6,732 nucleotides of DNA from Acidimicrobiaceae bacterium (GTDB lineage: Bacteria; Actinomycetota; Acidimicrobiia; Acidimicrobiales; UBA8190): positions 12,051 through 18,782 of the forward strand of contig PKWD01000304.1 in the NCBI GenBank assembly GCA_003131945.1, in the 5' to 3' direction. The stretch's first letter is position 1; every line of letters begins with the position of its first letter. The translations under genes were made by a program, and so were the position numbers. The notes beneath the pieces were generated by a model, which was not told where the DNA came from, made no database searches, and worked only from the letters and a program-made list of their open reading frames with translations. This document shows positions 1 through 5,784 of this stretch, piece by piece.

Positions 1-720
1 GCCGGGTCGCTCCTGGTCCTTTGCGCCTGGACTGCCTTCGTGCTGGCCGGGGCCAGTTTCTCCAAGGCCTCCGAGCACTTCGCCCAGGCGATGCCGGCCG
101 CATCCCGGACGCTCCCTCAGGACGCCTTCAACGTCATTGCCGCTCTGGGTGTGATCGGAGCAGCTCTCGTGGTGCTTGGCGCTCTCGCGGCGCTCCCTGC
201 GTTTGTCCGGTTTGTCCGCAGCGGCGGGTGGTCCTTTATCGGGAGGCACGTGCTCAGGGCCACCGCGCTCACTGTGGTAACGGTCGGTGCTGTGATCCCC
301 CTCAGCTTGTGGGCCCACCACCTGAACGCGTTCCAGCGCAACGGAGGCGACGGGATCTACTCAGGGGCTTTTGGGATATGGGCTCTGTTCGTGGCCGCGA
401 CCTTGGCCCAATGGACGGCGGCCGGCGTCGCCGCCGCTCGCAGAATCGACCTGGCACGCCGAGTTCTCTACCTCGAGGCGGTCCTGGCCTTTACAGTGGC
501 CGGAGCCATGGCGGTCATGACAGTGTCTACCGCGCTCTGGTGGGGGGCGATGGCCAAGAACGCGCCGTGGTTCCTTCAGGGAACGGCAACCGGGTCGAAA
601 CCCTCACCTTTCAATACTCAGCTTCTGTTAACGATGGCGCTGATGCTGATCGCCGTACTCATTTCCGGATACGGCGTGATTAGGGTCGGACGCTCGTGGA
701 CAGCGCTAAGGGCCGCTTGA
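1..720 (+). CDS. Polytopic membrane protein, 5'-truncated by the window edge
   Basis: The reading frame is open from the first base to a TGA at 718-720, giving 239 visible residues, and the true start lies before the window. A GTG at 40 could act as a start, but the codons before it continue a hydrophobic helix (AGSLLVLCAWTAFVLAG), so I read the gene as truncated rather than starting there. About six membrane segments are visible, near residues 1-20, 43-67, 85-106, 122-145, 156-181 and 207-227. A short loop after the third helix contains WAHHLNAFQRNGGDG, and the segment before the last helix is polar. No catalytic or transport motif is recognisable and I cannot assign a family or function. 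The next gene points towards it, so it is the last gene of its transcript. Confidence is high that it is a real membrane protein gene, low for any role. Confidence 0.82.
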   Translation, partial: AGSLLVLCAWTAFVLAGASFSKASEHFAQAMPAASRTLPQDAFNVIAALGVIGAALVVLGALAALPAFVRFVRSGGWSFIGRHVLRATALTVVTVGAVIPLSLWAHHLNAFQRNGGDGIYSGAFGIWALFVAATLAQWTAAGVAAARRIDLARRVLYLEAVLAFTVAGAMAVMTVSTALWWGAMAKNAPWFLQGTATGSKPSPFNTQLLLTMALMLIAVLISGYGVIRVGRSWTALRAA

Positions 721-920
721 TTCGTCCATCACCACCGTGCGGCCACCGGCACAGCCGATACTTTCCTGCCCACGGCCGCCCGCCTTTATCGCACCTCGGT
801 CGCCGATCCAACTGACCCCGGCCGTCTTTGGTGATTCCTCGGCCGATGGGCCCAGGGGCGCTCGACGCAACAACTCGTGGGCCGGCAGTCGGTACCCATC
901 AAGGTCAGGAGGCGTCTGGC
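721..920. other. Convergent intergenic region
   Basis: About 200 bases lie between the stop of the truncated membrane protein and the stop of the minus-strand neocarzinostatin-like gene. Short open frames cross it on the plus strand, but their translations are Arg/Pro/Ser-rich without domain character and look spurious. The only self-complementary pieces are short, such as GTGC/GCAC around 737-752 and GGCCCA/TGGGCC with a 26-base loop. No U-tract terminator is visible for either gene. Confidence 0.5.
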
Positions 921-1361
921 TCAGGGACCGGTGACCGTAATCTTTGCTGCTCCAACGAGGTTGATGACGTCGACGCCCGACGGCATGGGATCACCGATGA
1001 AGCAAGTCTCCGAAAAACCAGGGGGCGTGCTCGTTCCTCCAGGACAAGTCTCTACGGTGAATGAACTCCTGAACTCGCCATGGCTGTTGGTCCTCACGAC
1101 TATCGAGTTCGTGCTGTCGCAGGGGTTCTGAGGAACAATCCAGGTGGTCTCCGAACACTCTTTGATGGTGATCGACTTCCTGGGCTTGAAGTTCGTTCCG
1201 ATCAGCGTGGTCGAGCCGTTGACCATGACACTGTGGGGATGGGTCGCGATGTGGGGCGACGCGGCTGCGCTGGTCGCGCCAGCGGAGATCGAGAAGACAC
1301 CGACCACTCCTCCGCTGATCAGGGTGAGTGCAGCTACGCTCAGAGCGGAAAGACGGGCCAT
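921..1361 (-). CDS. Secreted neocarzinostatin-like four-cysteine protein
   Basis: This encodes 146 residues. Residues 1 to about 35 form a Sec-type signal peptide: a short MAR start, a hydrophobic stretch (LSALSVAALTLISGGVVGVF) and an Ala/Ser-rich cleavage zone near ATSAAAS. The mature part of about 110 residues is beta-rich and follows the pattern of neocarzinostatin/macromomycin apoproteins: an early NGSTTLIGTNFKP strand pair, IKECS, a cysteine 12 residues on, a TNSHGEFRSSFTV strand with the typical Asn/Gly turn, then ETC and CFIGDP. The cysteines at 69, 81, 106 and 120 fit two disulfides as in that family, although the loops are longer than in neocarzinostatin. The start is well supported: AAAGGAG lies about seven bases before the ATG. 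Family members bind enediyne chromophores, but many actinobacterial relatives have no known ligand, and no enediyne genes are seen here. The family call rests on pattern recognition, not a search; another small Ig-like beta-sandwich is the main alternative. Confidence 0.78.
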   Translation of the reverse strand: MARLSALSVAALTLISGGVVGVFSISAGATSAAASPHIATHPHSVMVNGSTTLIGTNFKPRKSITIKECSETTWIVPQNPCDSTNSIVVRTNSHGEFRSSFTVETCPGGTSTPPGFSETCFIGDPMPSGVDVINLVGAAKITVTGP

Positions 1362-1365
1362 GATT

Positions 1366-1373
1366 CTCCTTTC
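1366..1373 (-). promoter_or_regulatory. Strong Shine-Dalgarno of the neocarzinostatin-like gene
   Basis: Read on the minus strand, the bases before the ATG at 1361 are GAAAGGAGAATC. The AAAGGAG core is close to the full anti-Shine-Dalgarno complement at near-ideal spacing. It is the clearest ribosome binding site in the window and fixes this start. An overlapping ATG at 1380 is in another frame. Confidence 0.75.
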
Positions 1374-1420
1374 GGGTCATTTCGGTTGACTCTGGGTGCC
1401 TGTCCGTATCAACTCTTGGG

Positions 1421-1440
1421 CGCTGCAATCCGTTACAGCG
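1421..1440. repeat. Short inverted repeat CGCTG-N10-CAGCG
   Basis: Two five-base arms (1421-1425 and 1436-1440) are exact reverse complements around a ten-base spacer. They lie about 60 bases upstream of the neocarzinostatin-like start, where a promoter or operator would be expected. Arms this short occur by chance in GC-rich DNA, so the assignment is tentative. Confidence 0.25.
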
Positions 1441-1610
1441 GCTGGGCCCTTTTCGCGCTCCTGGGCCGTCTACCGGGACTTTCACAGCCGGGTGGCCCCA
1501 GGCTGTCAGCTCTCCAGCGAGATGTCGCCCCGAATCATCCAACGCCCAGTCGGGGTCCTCAATGGAAACTCGTGCCACAGCGGACGGGCGCCAGCCACCC
1601 TTTCAGACTT

Positions 1611-1640
1611 AACTCGAGGAAGAACCAGGCGACTCGAGTT
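1611..1640. repeat. Inverted repeat AACTCGAG-N14-CTCGAGTT
   Basis: Eight-base arms at 1611-1618 and 1633-1640 are exact reverse complements. Because each arm contains the palindrome CTCGAG, they also form a direct repeat (ACTCGAG twice). The element sits about 95 bases beyond the Rieske-fusion stop. It could be part of a terminator hairpin, but no T-tract follows on either strand. It could also be a dimeric protein-binding site. Function is not shown by the sequence. Confidence 0.4.
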
Positions 1641-1735
1641 TGCGCACATGCGCTTCTTGGCGAGGACTGTCGGACAGGACCCGCTTCGAGCACACCGTTA
1701 CAAGGGTCTGCACCGATCTCATCTGACCCCGCTGC

Positions 1736-3067
1736 TCAAATGACGTAAAGCTGACCGTCGGACCCTTCGGCGACTTTGATACTAAGCAATCCGGTAGCCG
1801 CCGGGCCGACCTCAACCACTCCCGTTTCCGCGTTGAACTGCGACCCATGGCACGGGCAGATGAACACCGGGTTGGCGGTGTCGTACTGAACAGCGCAACC
1901 GGCGTGCGGACAGACGGCATCGAAGGCCAGGAAGGTTCCTTCCCGGGGATGGATGACGAGCGAGGGATCGCCGGTGCTCGGATCGTTGAAGGATCCCGCC
2001 CCACCCACAGGGACCTGAGACGCCGCCCCTATTGCCGTCCCCGGCGGGTGTGGCCGCGGTGCTGTCGTCGACGGTGCCGTGTCGGTGGACCTGGGCACGG
2101 AGGTGCTCGACGGAGGGGCGCTCGTGGGCGGTCCCGTCGTGGTGGCCGCTCGGGTGCCCGTTCCGCCCAACGCCAGTGGCCCCGGCTTCGTTGAGGAGCC
2201 TCCCGCCAGGCGGCCGATGCCTGCCGCCAGGCCTCCGCCAACGAGAGCAAGGAGGGCGGCGGCGGCCGCCACCGTGCCCTTGGCAGCGAAGGTGCGCCGA
2301 TCCATTTCGGCCTCATGAGACCTTGGGGACGACGCTGCACGCCCGATCAGAAAGGGGCATGGCGCAGGCTCGCACGGTGCCCCTCGCCGAGCGCGGCAGG
2401 TGCCGCTCTCGTAAGAGCCACACACCTCACGCACCGTCGAGAATGGGATCGGCACTGTGAGATCCGGTTCGTGGCCGGCTCTCCTCCGGACCCCATGTGC
2501 CACCAGGGCGTCAGCCGAGATGGCTCCGCCGGATCCGGCCAATAGCAGCGGTGTCCAGGCGAAGACGAAGACGATGTCCGAGCCCGTGTAATACGGGCTC
2601 GAGTGGAAGCTGACGGTCAGAAAGAGCATGAGCGACAGGACGATGCCACCCGCTGCCGCCACCCTCGTCCATAACCCCAGCAGCGTCCCCAGTCCGATAG
2701 CCACTTCGGCCAAGGCGATGACCAGGCCCAATGGGACCGCCACGTGAACGAGTGGCGCGACGAGAGCATGGACCGGGCTCAGGCGGGCGGCGCCGGACAG
2801 TTGTGCCTGGATCGATGCGGGGTTGGCGGCGTCGAGGAAGCCCGGATTGGCGAGCTTCTGCAGGCCGGCGAAACAGAAGGTGAACCCGAGGAAGAGGCGC
2901 AATGGAATCGACGCCCAACCGGCTGAGTACAGGGCGCGCACCGGCGGTCCGAACCAGGCCCAATTTGTCCTCACCTCCGGCCGGTGGGCTTTGTTCGGTG
3001 GGCGCAGGCGGGACTGGGTCGATGGGCGATGAGCAGGTGGCCGACGACCGGCCCCAGGTTTAGACAT
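1736..3067 (-). CDS. DoxD/DoxX-Rieske [2Fe-2S] fusion membrane protein
   Basis: This encodes 443 residues in one uninterrupted frame. Residues 1-45 are Arg/Pro-rich and probably cytoplasmic. Four membrane helices follow, near 52-71, 104-133, 136-154 and 163-180. The motif SFHSSPYYTGSD (153-164) matches DoxD/DoxX proteins, relatives of the small subunit of thiosulfate:quinone oxidoreductase. Residues 190-254 form a linker with Cys216, 224, 232 and 237. MDRRTFAAKG (255-264) is a twin-arginine motif before a mildly hydrophobic helix (265-286), then a Thr/Ser/Pro spacer (290-345). The Rieske domain (350-443) has CPHAGC (386-391) and CPCHGS (404-409). Thus both Cys/His ligand pairs (C386/H388 and C404/H407) and the two disulfide cysteines (391, 406) are present. 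The expected role is electron transfer between membrane quinone and an extracytoplasmic partner; donor and acceptor are unknown. Start choice is uncertain: GGGAGG lies only two bases before the ATG, and a GTG at codon 32 is an alternative. The two-component system is divergent from it. Confidence 0.9.
   Translation of the reverse strand: MSKPGAGRRPPAHRPSTQSRLRPPNKAHRPEVRTNWAWFGPPVRALYSAGWASIPLRLFLGFTFCFAGLQKLANPGFLDAANPASIQAQLSGAARLSPVHALVAPLVHVAVPLGLVIALAEVAIGLGTLLGLWTRVAAAGGIVLSLMLFLTVSFHSSPYYTGSDIVFVFAWTPLLLAGSGGAISADALVAHGVRRRAGHEPDLTVPIPFSTVREVCGSYESGTCRARRGAPCEPAPCPFLIGRAASSPRSHEAEMDRRTFAAKGTVAAAAALLALVGGGLAAGIGRLAGGSSTKPGPLALGGTGTRAATTTGPPTSAPPSSTSVPRSTDTAPSTTAPRPHPPGTAIGAASQVPVGGAGSFNDPSTGDPSLVIHPREGTFLAFDAVCPHAGCAVQYDTANPVFICPCHGSQFNAETGVVEVGPAATGLLSIKVAEGSDGQLYVI
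2303..2316 (-). promoter_or_regulatory. Possible internal translation start for a free Rieske protein
   Basis: Inside the fusion gene, on the minus strand, GAGG stands five bases before the ATG of codon 255, directly in front of the twin-arginine motif. Initiation here would give a 189-residue Tat-anchored Rieske protein without the DoxD part. The site is visible, but whether it is used is unknown; it may be a relic of two separate genes. Confidence 0.3.
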
Positions 3068-3197
3068 TGCCCTCCCGCGTCTGGACTTCGGCGCGCCACT
3101 CCGGGCCGATCGGTTCCTTCAGCATGTGCCTGGGACCCTTACGGAATCGTGAACGTGACCAGCCGGTTCTTGGGATCGTGGGCGCGTTTTCACCAGA
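3068..3197. promoter_or_regulatory. Divergent promoter region between the Rieske fusion and the two-component system
   Basis: These 130 bases separate two genes transcribed away from each other and must carry both promoters unless distant ones are used. Visible elements are a perfect palindrome CCGATCGG near 3107-3114, a tandem pair CGTGAA-CGTGAC at 3148-3159, and a second ATCGTG at 3175-3180, 29 bases after a first copy at 3146-3151. Tandem half-sites suit OmpR-class regulators, which bind direct repeats, so autoregulation or control of the fusion gene is plausible. No clear -10/-35 hexamers stand out. Confidence 0.4.
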
Positions 3198-3896
3198 ATG
3201 TCAGGTCAGACGAGTAAACCCTTAGGAATGAGGGTGTTGGTGGCCGAAGATGACGAGGCCCTACGTTCGGTCCTCGAACGGGGCCTGCGAGAGAACGGCT
3301 ACGTGGTTGACGCCCTGCCTGACGGTGAGCGGGCCCTAGCATTCCTCCGCACTTACGATTACGACGTGGCGGTGTTGGACTGGCGCATGCCTAACGTGTC
3401 CGGCCTCGAAGTGATACGGGAATTGCGGCGTGCCGGCTCGCCCGTCCCGATCTTGATGCTTACCGCTCGAGACAGGGCCGAGGACCGTGTCGCCGGACTC
3501 GATGAGGGTGCCGACGACTACCTGGTGAAGCCCTTCGATTTCGGCGAACTGCTGGCGCGCGTGAGGGCGCTGCAGCGTAGGCCGCCCGCCATGCACGGGC
3601 CCCAAATGGTGGTAGGGAACCTCGTCTTCGACCCAGCCACGAGGGAGGTGCACATTGGTTCGAAACAACCATCGCTGACGGGAACCGAGTTATCGATCCT
3701 GGAGATCCTGATGCGCAGGCACCCGAGCGTCGTCGAGCGCCGGTCGATCGCGCTGCACGTGTGGGACGACGAGGCTGATGCGCTCGGTTCGAACACGATC
3801 GACGTCCACCTGGCTCGACTGAGGGCGAAACTCGTCGGTGGACGGGTGCGTATCGAGACGGTCCGCGGCATCGGATACAGGATGACGTCGACGTGA
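3198..3896 (+). CDS. OmpR/PhoB-family response regulator
   Basis: This encodes 232 residues with the usual two domains. The receiver spans about 11-127, with acidic residues E17, D18 and D19, phospho-acceptor D61 in VLDWRMP, the conserved switch T89 (MLTARD) and K111 (VKPFDF). A short linker leads to the OmpR-type winged helix (about 137-230), with TGTELSILEILMR, recognition-helix residues SNTIDVHLARLRAKL and the closing hairpin IETVRGIGYRM. All phosphorylation residues are intact, so it should be a working DNA-binding regulator controlled by the kinase encoded next. The start is ambiguous. ATG at 3198 has no Shine-Dalgarno and would suit a leaderless message. ATG at 3228 (MRVLVAEDD) is where family members usually begin, but its AGGA touches the start codon. 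The next gene overlaps it by four bases, implying one operon. The regulon cannot be told from sequence; the divergent Rieske fusion is a candidate target. Confidence 0.95.
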   Translation: MSGQTSKPLGMRVLVAEDDEALRSVLERGLRENGYVVDALPDGERALAFLRTYDYDVAVLDWRMPNVSGLEVIRELRRAGSPVPILMLTARDRAEDRVAGLDEGADDYLVKPFDFGELLARVRALQRRPPAMHGPQMVVGNLVFDPATREVHIGSKQPSLTGTELSILEILMRRHPSVVERRSIALHVWDDEADALGSNTIDVHLARLRAKLVGGRVRIETVRGIGYRMTST

Positions 3897-5215
3897 AAGG
3901 TCGGCATGGCCTCAAGCGACCCTTCTTCGTTCACGCGGCGCGCGTGGCGGCCGTCGCCACCCTCCTTATCGGTATCGTCTACGTCGTCTTCGTCGTTGTC
4001 TTTGATACGGTCGACTCTCATCATCTGGTCGCACAGGTTGATGCCAGCCTTCATGAGCGGCTCACAGATGCCAGCCACCACGGCAAAGTATTGCCGACTC
4101 ACCGCCAGGTTTCCGATGGCGATGACGTCGATTCGGCCCCCATCGTCCTGTGGCGGATCGAGCCGAATGGCAGCTCGTCCACATTGACTGATGGAGCACC
4201 GGTGTTGCCCACCACGGCGTGGGTCCGTTCGGCCTACCCCGTCACGGTCGACATCGCCGGACATTCATTCCGTCTGGACGCGGAGCCGGTCAACGGTGGC
4301 GGGTGGTTGGCGGCGGGGAAGAGCCTGGCCGAGCAGACACACGTCGAACAAGTGCTGCTCACGGGCGAGTTGATCGCCGGGCCCGTGCTGCTTCTCACCA
4401 TCTACCTGGGCACCCTGGTCATCGGGCTCAAGGCGTCGGGCCCGATCGAACAAGCTCGACGGCGTCAGCTCGAATTCACAGCCGACGCCTCGCACGAACT
4501 GCGCACACCCCTCAGCGTAATTGAGGCAGAGGTAGGTCTCGCCCTGCGCTCTCCCCGGGACGCCACGCGCTATCGCGACACCTTGGAAAGGGTGGGGCGC
4601 GAGAGCGATCGTCTGCGGCGGTTGGTCGAGGACCTCCTGTGGCTGGCGCGGTTCGACTCGGAGCCCCCTCCCCCAAGTGACGAGCCCGTCGATTTGGCAG
4701 CCATCGCCGACGGATGCGCCGACAGGTTCGGAGCCGTCGCGCAGTCACGGGGCACCGTCATCGCCGTTGTCCGAGAAGGTGACGCCCAGGCTTGGATAAG
4801 TGCTCCCCCGGAGTGGGTTGATCGCCTCACCGGAGTCCTGGTGGACAACGCTTGTCGTTATGCTGGGCGGGACGGCATCGTCCGCATCGTCGTGAAGGCT
4901 CAGGGCACTTGGGTGAGCTTGGCGGTGGAAGACAGTGGCCCGGGAATTGCGACAGACGAACGTCCCCACCTGTTCGACCGGTTCCACCGGGCCACCGACC
5001 AGGGGACTGGCGCCGGTCTCGGGCTGGCCATCGCCGATTCCGTCGTGCGCTCGACCGGGGGCCGGTGGCGCATCGGCGATGCTCAGGTTGGAGGGGCGCG
5101 GCTGGAAGTTTCGTGGCACCGGAGCGGTCCTCGGGAGGCAGGACTTCGCTTCACTTCGACAAGGGACGGCTCCGGCAGCGATCTGCGACACGAGGAGAAC
5201 CAAATCGTAGGCTGA
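3893..5215 (+). CDS. Membrane sensor histidine kinase (partner of the response regulator)
   Basis: This encodes 440 residues and starts at a GTG overlapping the regulator's TGA (GTGA), with AGGA about ten bases upstream, which favours translational coupling. Helix 1 is at about 17-38, an extracytoplasmic sensor at about 39-153, and helix 2 at about 154-179. The dimerisation domain follows almost at once, with phospho-acceptor H201 in ASHELRTPL. Only about 20 residues separate helix 2 from the H-box, so a normal HAMP domain is absent. The ATPase domain has the N-box (VDNACRYA, N319), G1 box DSGPGI (347-352), F-box FDRF (361-364) and G2 box GTGAGLGLAI (371-380), all intact. The sensor region is rich in His (43, 44, 54, 62, 63, 70, 124, 150) and Asp, which could suit metal or proton sensing, but it matches no input domain I recognise. 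Residues after 410 form a polar tail beyond the usual kinase core. It should phosphorylate D61 of the adjacent regulator. Confidence 0.95.
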   Translation: MKGRHGLKRPFFVHAARVAAVATLLIGIVYVVFVVVFDTVDSHHLVAQVDASLHERLTDASHHGKVLPTHRQVSDGDDVDSAPIVLWRIEPNGSSSTLTDGAPVLPTTAWVRSAYPVTVDIAGHSFRLDAEPVNGGGWLAAGKSLAEQTHVEQVLLTGELIAGPVLLLTIYLGTLVIGLKASGPIEQARRRQLEFTADASHELRTPLSVIEAEVGLALRSPRDATRYRDTLERVGRESDRLRRLVEDLLWLARFDSEPPPPSDEPVDLAAIADGCADRFGAVAQSRGTVIAVVREGDAQAWISAPPEWVDRLTGVLVDNACRYAGRDGIVRIVVKAQGTWVSLAVEDSGPGIATDERPHLFDRFHRATDQGTGAGLGLAIADSVVRSTGGRWRIGDAQVGGARLEVSWHRSGPREAGLRFTSTRDGSGSDLRHEENQIVG

Positions 5216-5229
5216 CGGACGGGCCGTCA
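5213..5229. terminator. Hairpin overlapping the kinase stop codon
   Basis: TGACGG (5213-5218) and CCGTCA (5224-5229) form a perfect six-base stem with a five-base loop, and the first arm begins with the kinase TGA. No T-run follows, so it is not a classical intrinsic terminator. U-less hairpins after stop codons have been proposed as terminators in actinobacteria. If the weak minus-strand frame ending at 5271 is real, the hairpin would lie between convergent genes and could serve both. Confidence 0.3.
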
Positions 5230-5784
5230 CCGAGGGCGGTCATCTCGTGCCGTGCGTACCGTTCCACATCTCAGGTCAAAGCTTGGACTTCGTCCCCACG
5301 CGATGATGCGCATGAGACTTTGCCGAGTGTGGGAGAGCTTTCGCGAGCCTGGATTTGGAAGCGTTCCCGGCGGGGACCGTAGGCAGAGCGACCTGCGAAG
5401 TATCCTCCGAGGGGGGTCGTGGTCGAGAATGAGGGAGCGGTGCTAGACGTCGTTGACGACGGTTGCGACCCATTCGTCGTGGCGCTTGACGTATGTGATG
5501 GTGAGTGAAGTCGAAGGCCAACGTGCGTGGTTGACGACGCCAACCAAGGTCGCACCTGTCCGAGCAGAAGCAACCCGAAAAGAGACCCGACAACGACGCC
5601 TCGAAACCTACCGACACATGGTGACCGGTGGGAATTGTCGCAGCACAATCCCGCATGTGCGGCACAATGCACCGTCACAAGTGGTTCGGATTCTGTTGCC
5701 ATCCCGACGTCGTGGGAGCAGTTGGACGCCCCTCACCCACCTTGGGGAACGCAAGAGACTAGAACGGGGGCCGAGTAACCGACC
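5216..5784. other. Poorly assigned region between the kinase and the kelch protein
   Basis: About 570 bases hold no confidently recognised gene. Frames are open on both strands, and the plus-strand ones (for example 5453-5788) translate to Arg/Thr-rich sequence without domain features. The best candidate is the minus-strand frame 5271-5702, listed separately. The right end should contain the promoter of the plus-strand kelch gene. No tRNA, CRISPR or insertion-sequence signature was found by eye. Confidence 0.45.
5271..5702 (-). CDS. Doubtful small Ser/Thr-rich membrane-anchored protein
   Basis: This is an open frame of 143 codons. Residues 31-50 (basic GRFRG followed by VVVGSLFGLLLLG) look like a signal anchor or signal peptide, and about residues 56-97 are dominated by Ser and Thr with Pro and Gly, as in exported actinobacterial linkers. 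The part before residue 31 is Cys/His-rich and unlike a normal N-terminus, so the true start may be later, yet no Met or well-placed GTG is available there. The C-terminal 45 residues have no domain character. No good ribosome binding site precedes the ATG. It could be a real short orphan, the 5' remnant of a longer secreted protein whose folded domain was lost or frameshifted, or chance. I do not recognise a family. Confidence 0.3.
   Translation of the reverse strand: MATESEPLVTVHCAAHAGLCCDNSHRSPCVGRFRGVVVGSLFGLLLLGQVRPWLASSTTHVGLRLHSPSHTSSATTNGSQPSSTTSSTAPSFSTTTPLGGYFAGRSAYGPRRERFQIQARESSPTLGKVSCASSRGDEVQALT

Larger units (their letters stand above)
1382..1735. other. Intergenic region without a convincing gene
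   Basis: About 350 bases separate the Rieske fusion's stop from the start of the neocarzinostatin-like gene; both are on the minus strand. The open frames crossing it (for example plus 1396-1743) give low-complexity Arg/Ser/Pro products with no start signal and no domain pattern. The region should hold the promoter of the downstream secreted-protein gene. I could not pick a -35/-10 pair with confidence; TTGCAG and TGATAC near 1411-1427 on the minus strand are weakly promoter-like but badly spaced. It also contains two short inverted repeats listed separately. Confidence 0.5.

Noticed and set aside
40..42. GTG as a true start for the first membrane protein
   Set aside because: The frame stays open to base 1 and the preceding codons complete a hydrophobic helix. 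No ribosome binding site precedes the GTG, so truncation at the window edge is more likely.
991..1578. Minus-strand frame of 195 codons overlapping the neocarzinostatin-like gene
   Set aside because: It is a frame-shifted shadow. The 921-1361 frame has the signal peptide, cysteine pattern and ribosome binding site.
2032..2460. Plus-strand open frames across the Rieske spacer
   Set aside because: The translations are Arg/Pro-rich and lie opposite the Thr/Pro linker and Tat anchor of the fusion. They have no start signals and no motifs.
3518..4264. Long minus-strand open frame (248 codons) across the regulator-kinase junction
   Set aside because: It lies opposite two clearly conserved genes with intact motifs. 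Its Asp/Arg-rich translation has no domain pattern, as expected for an antisense frame in GC-rich DNA.
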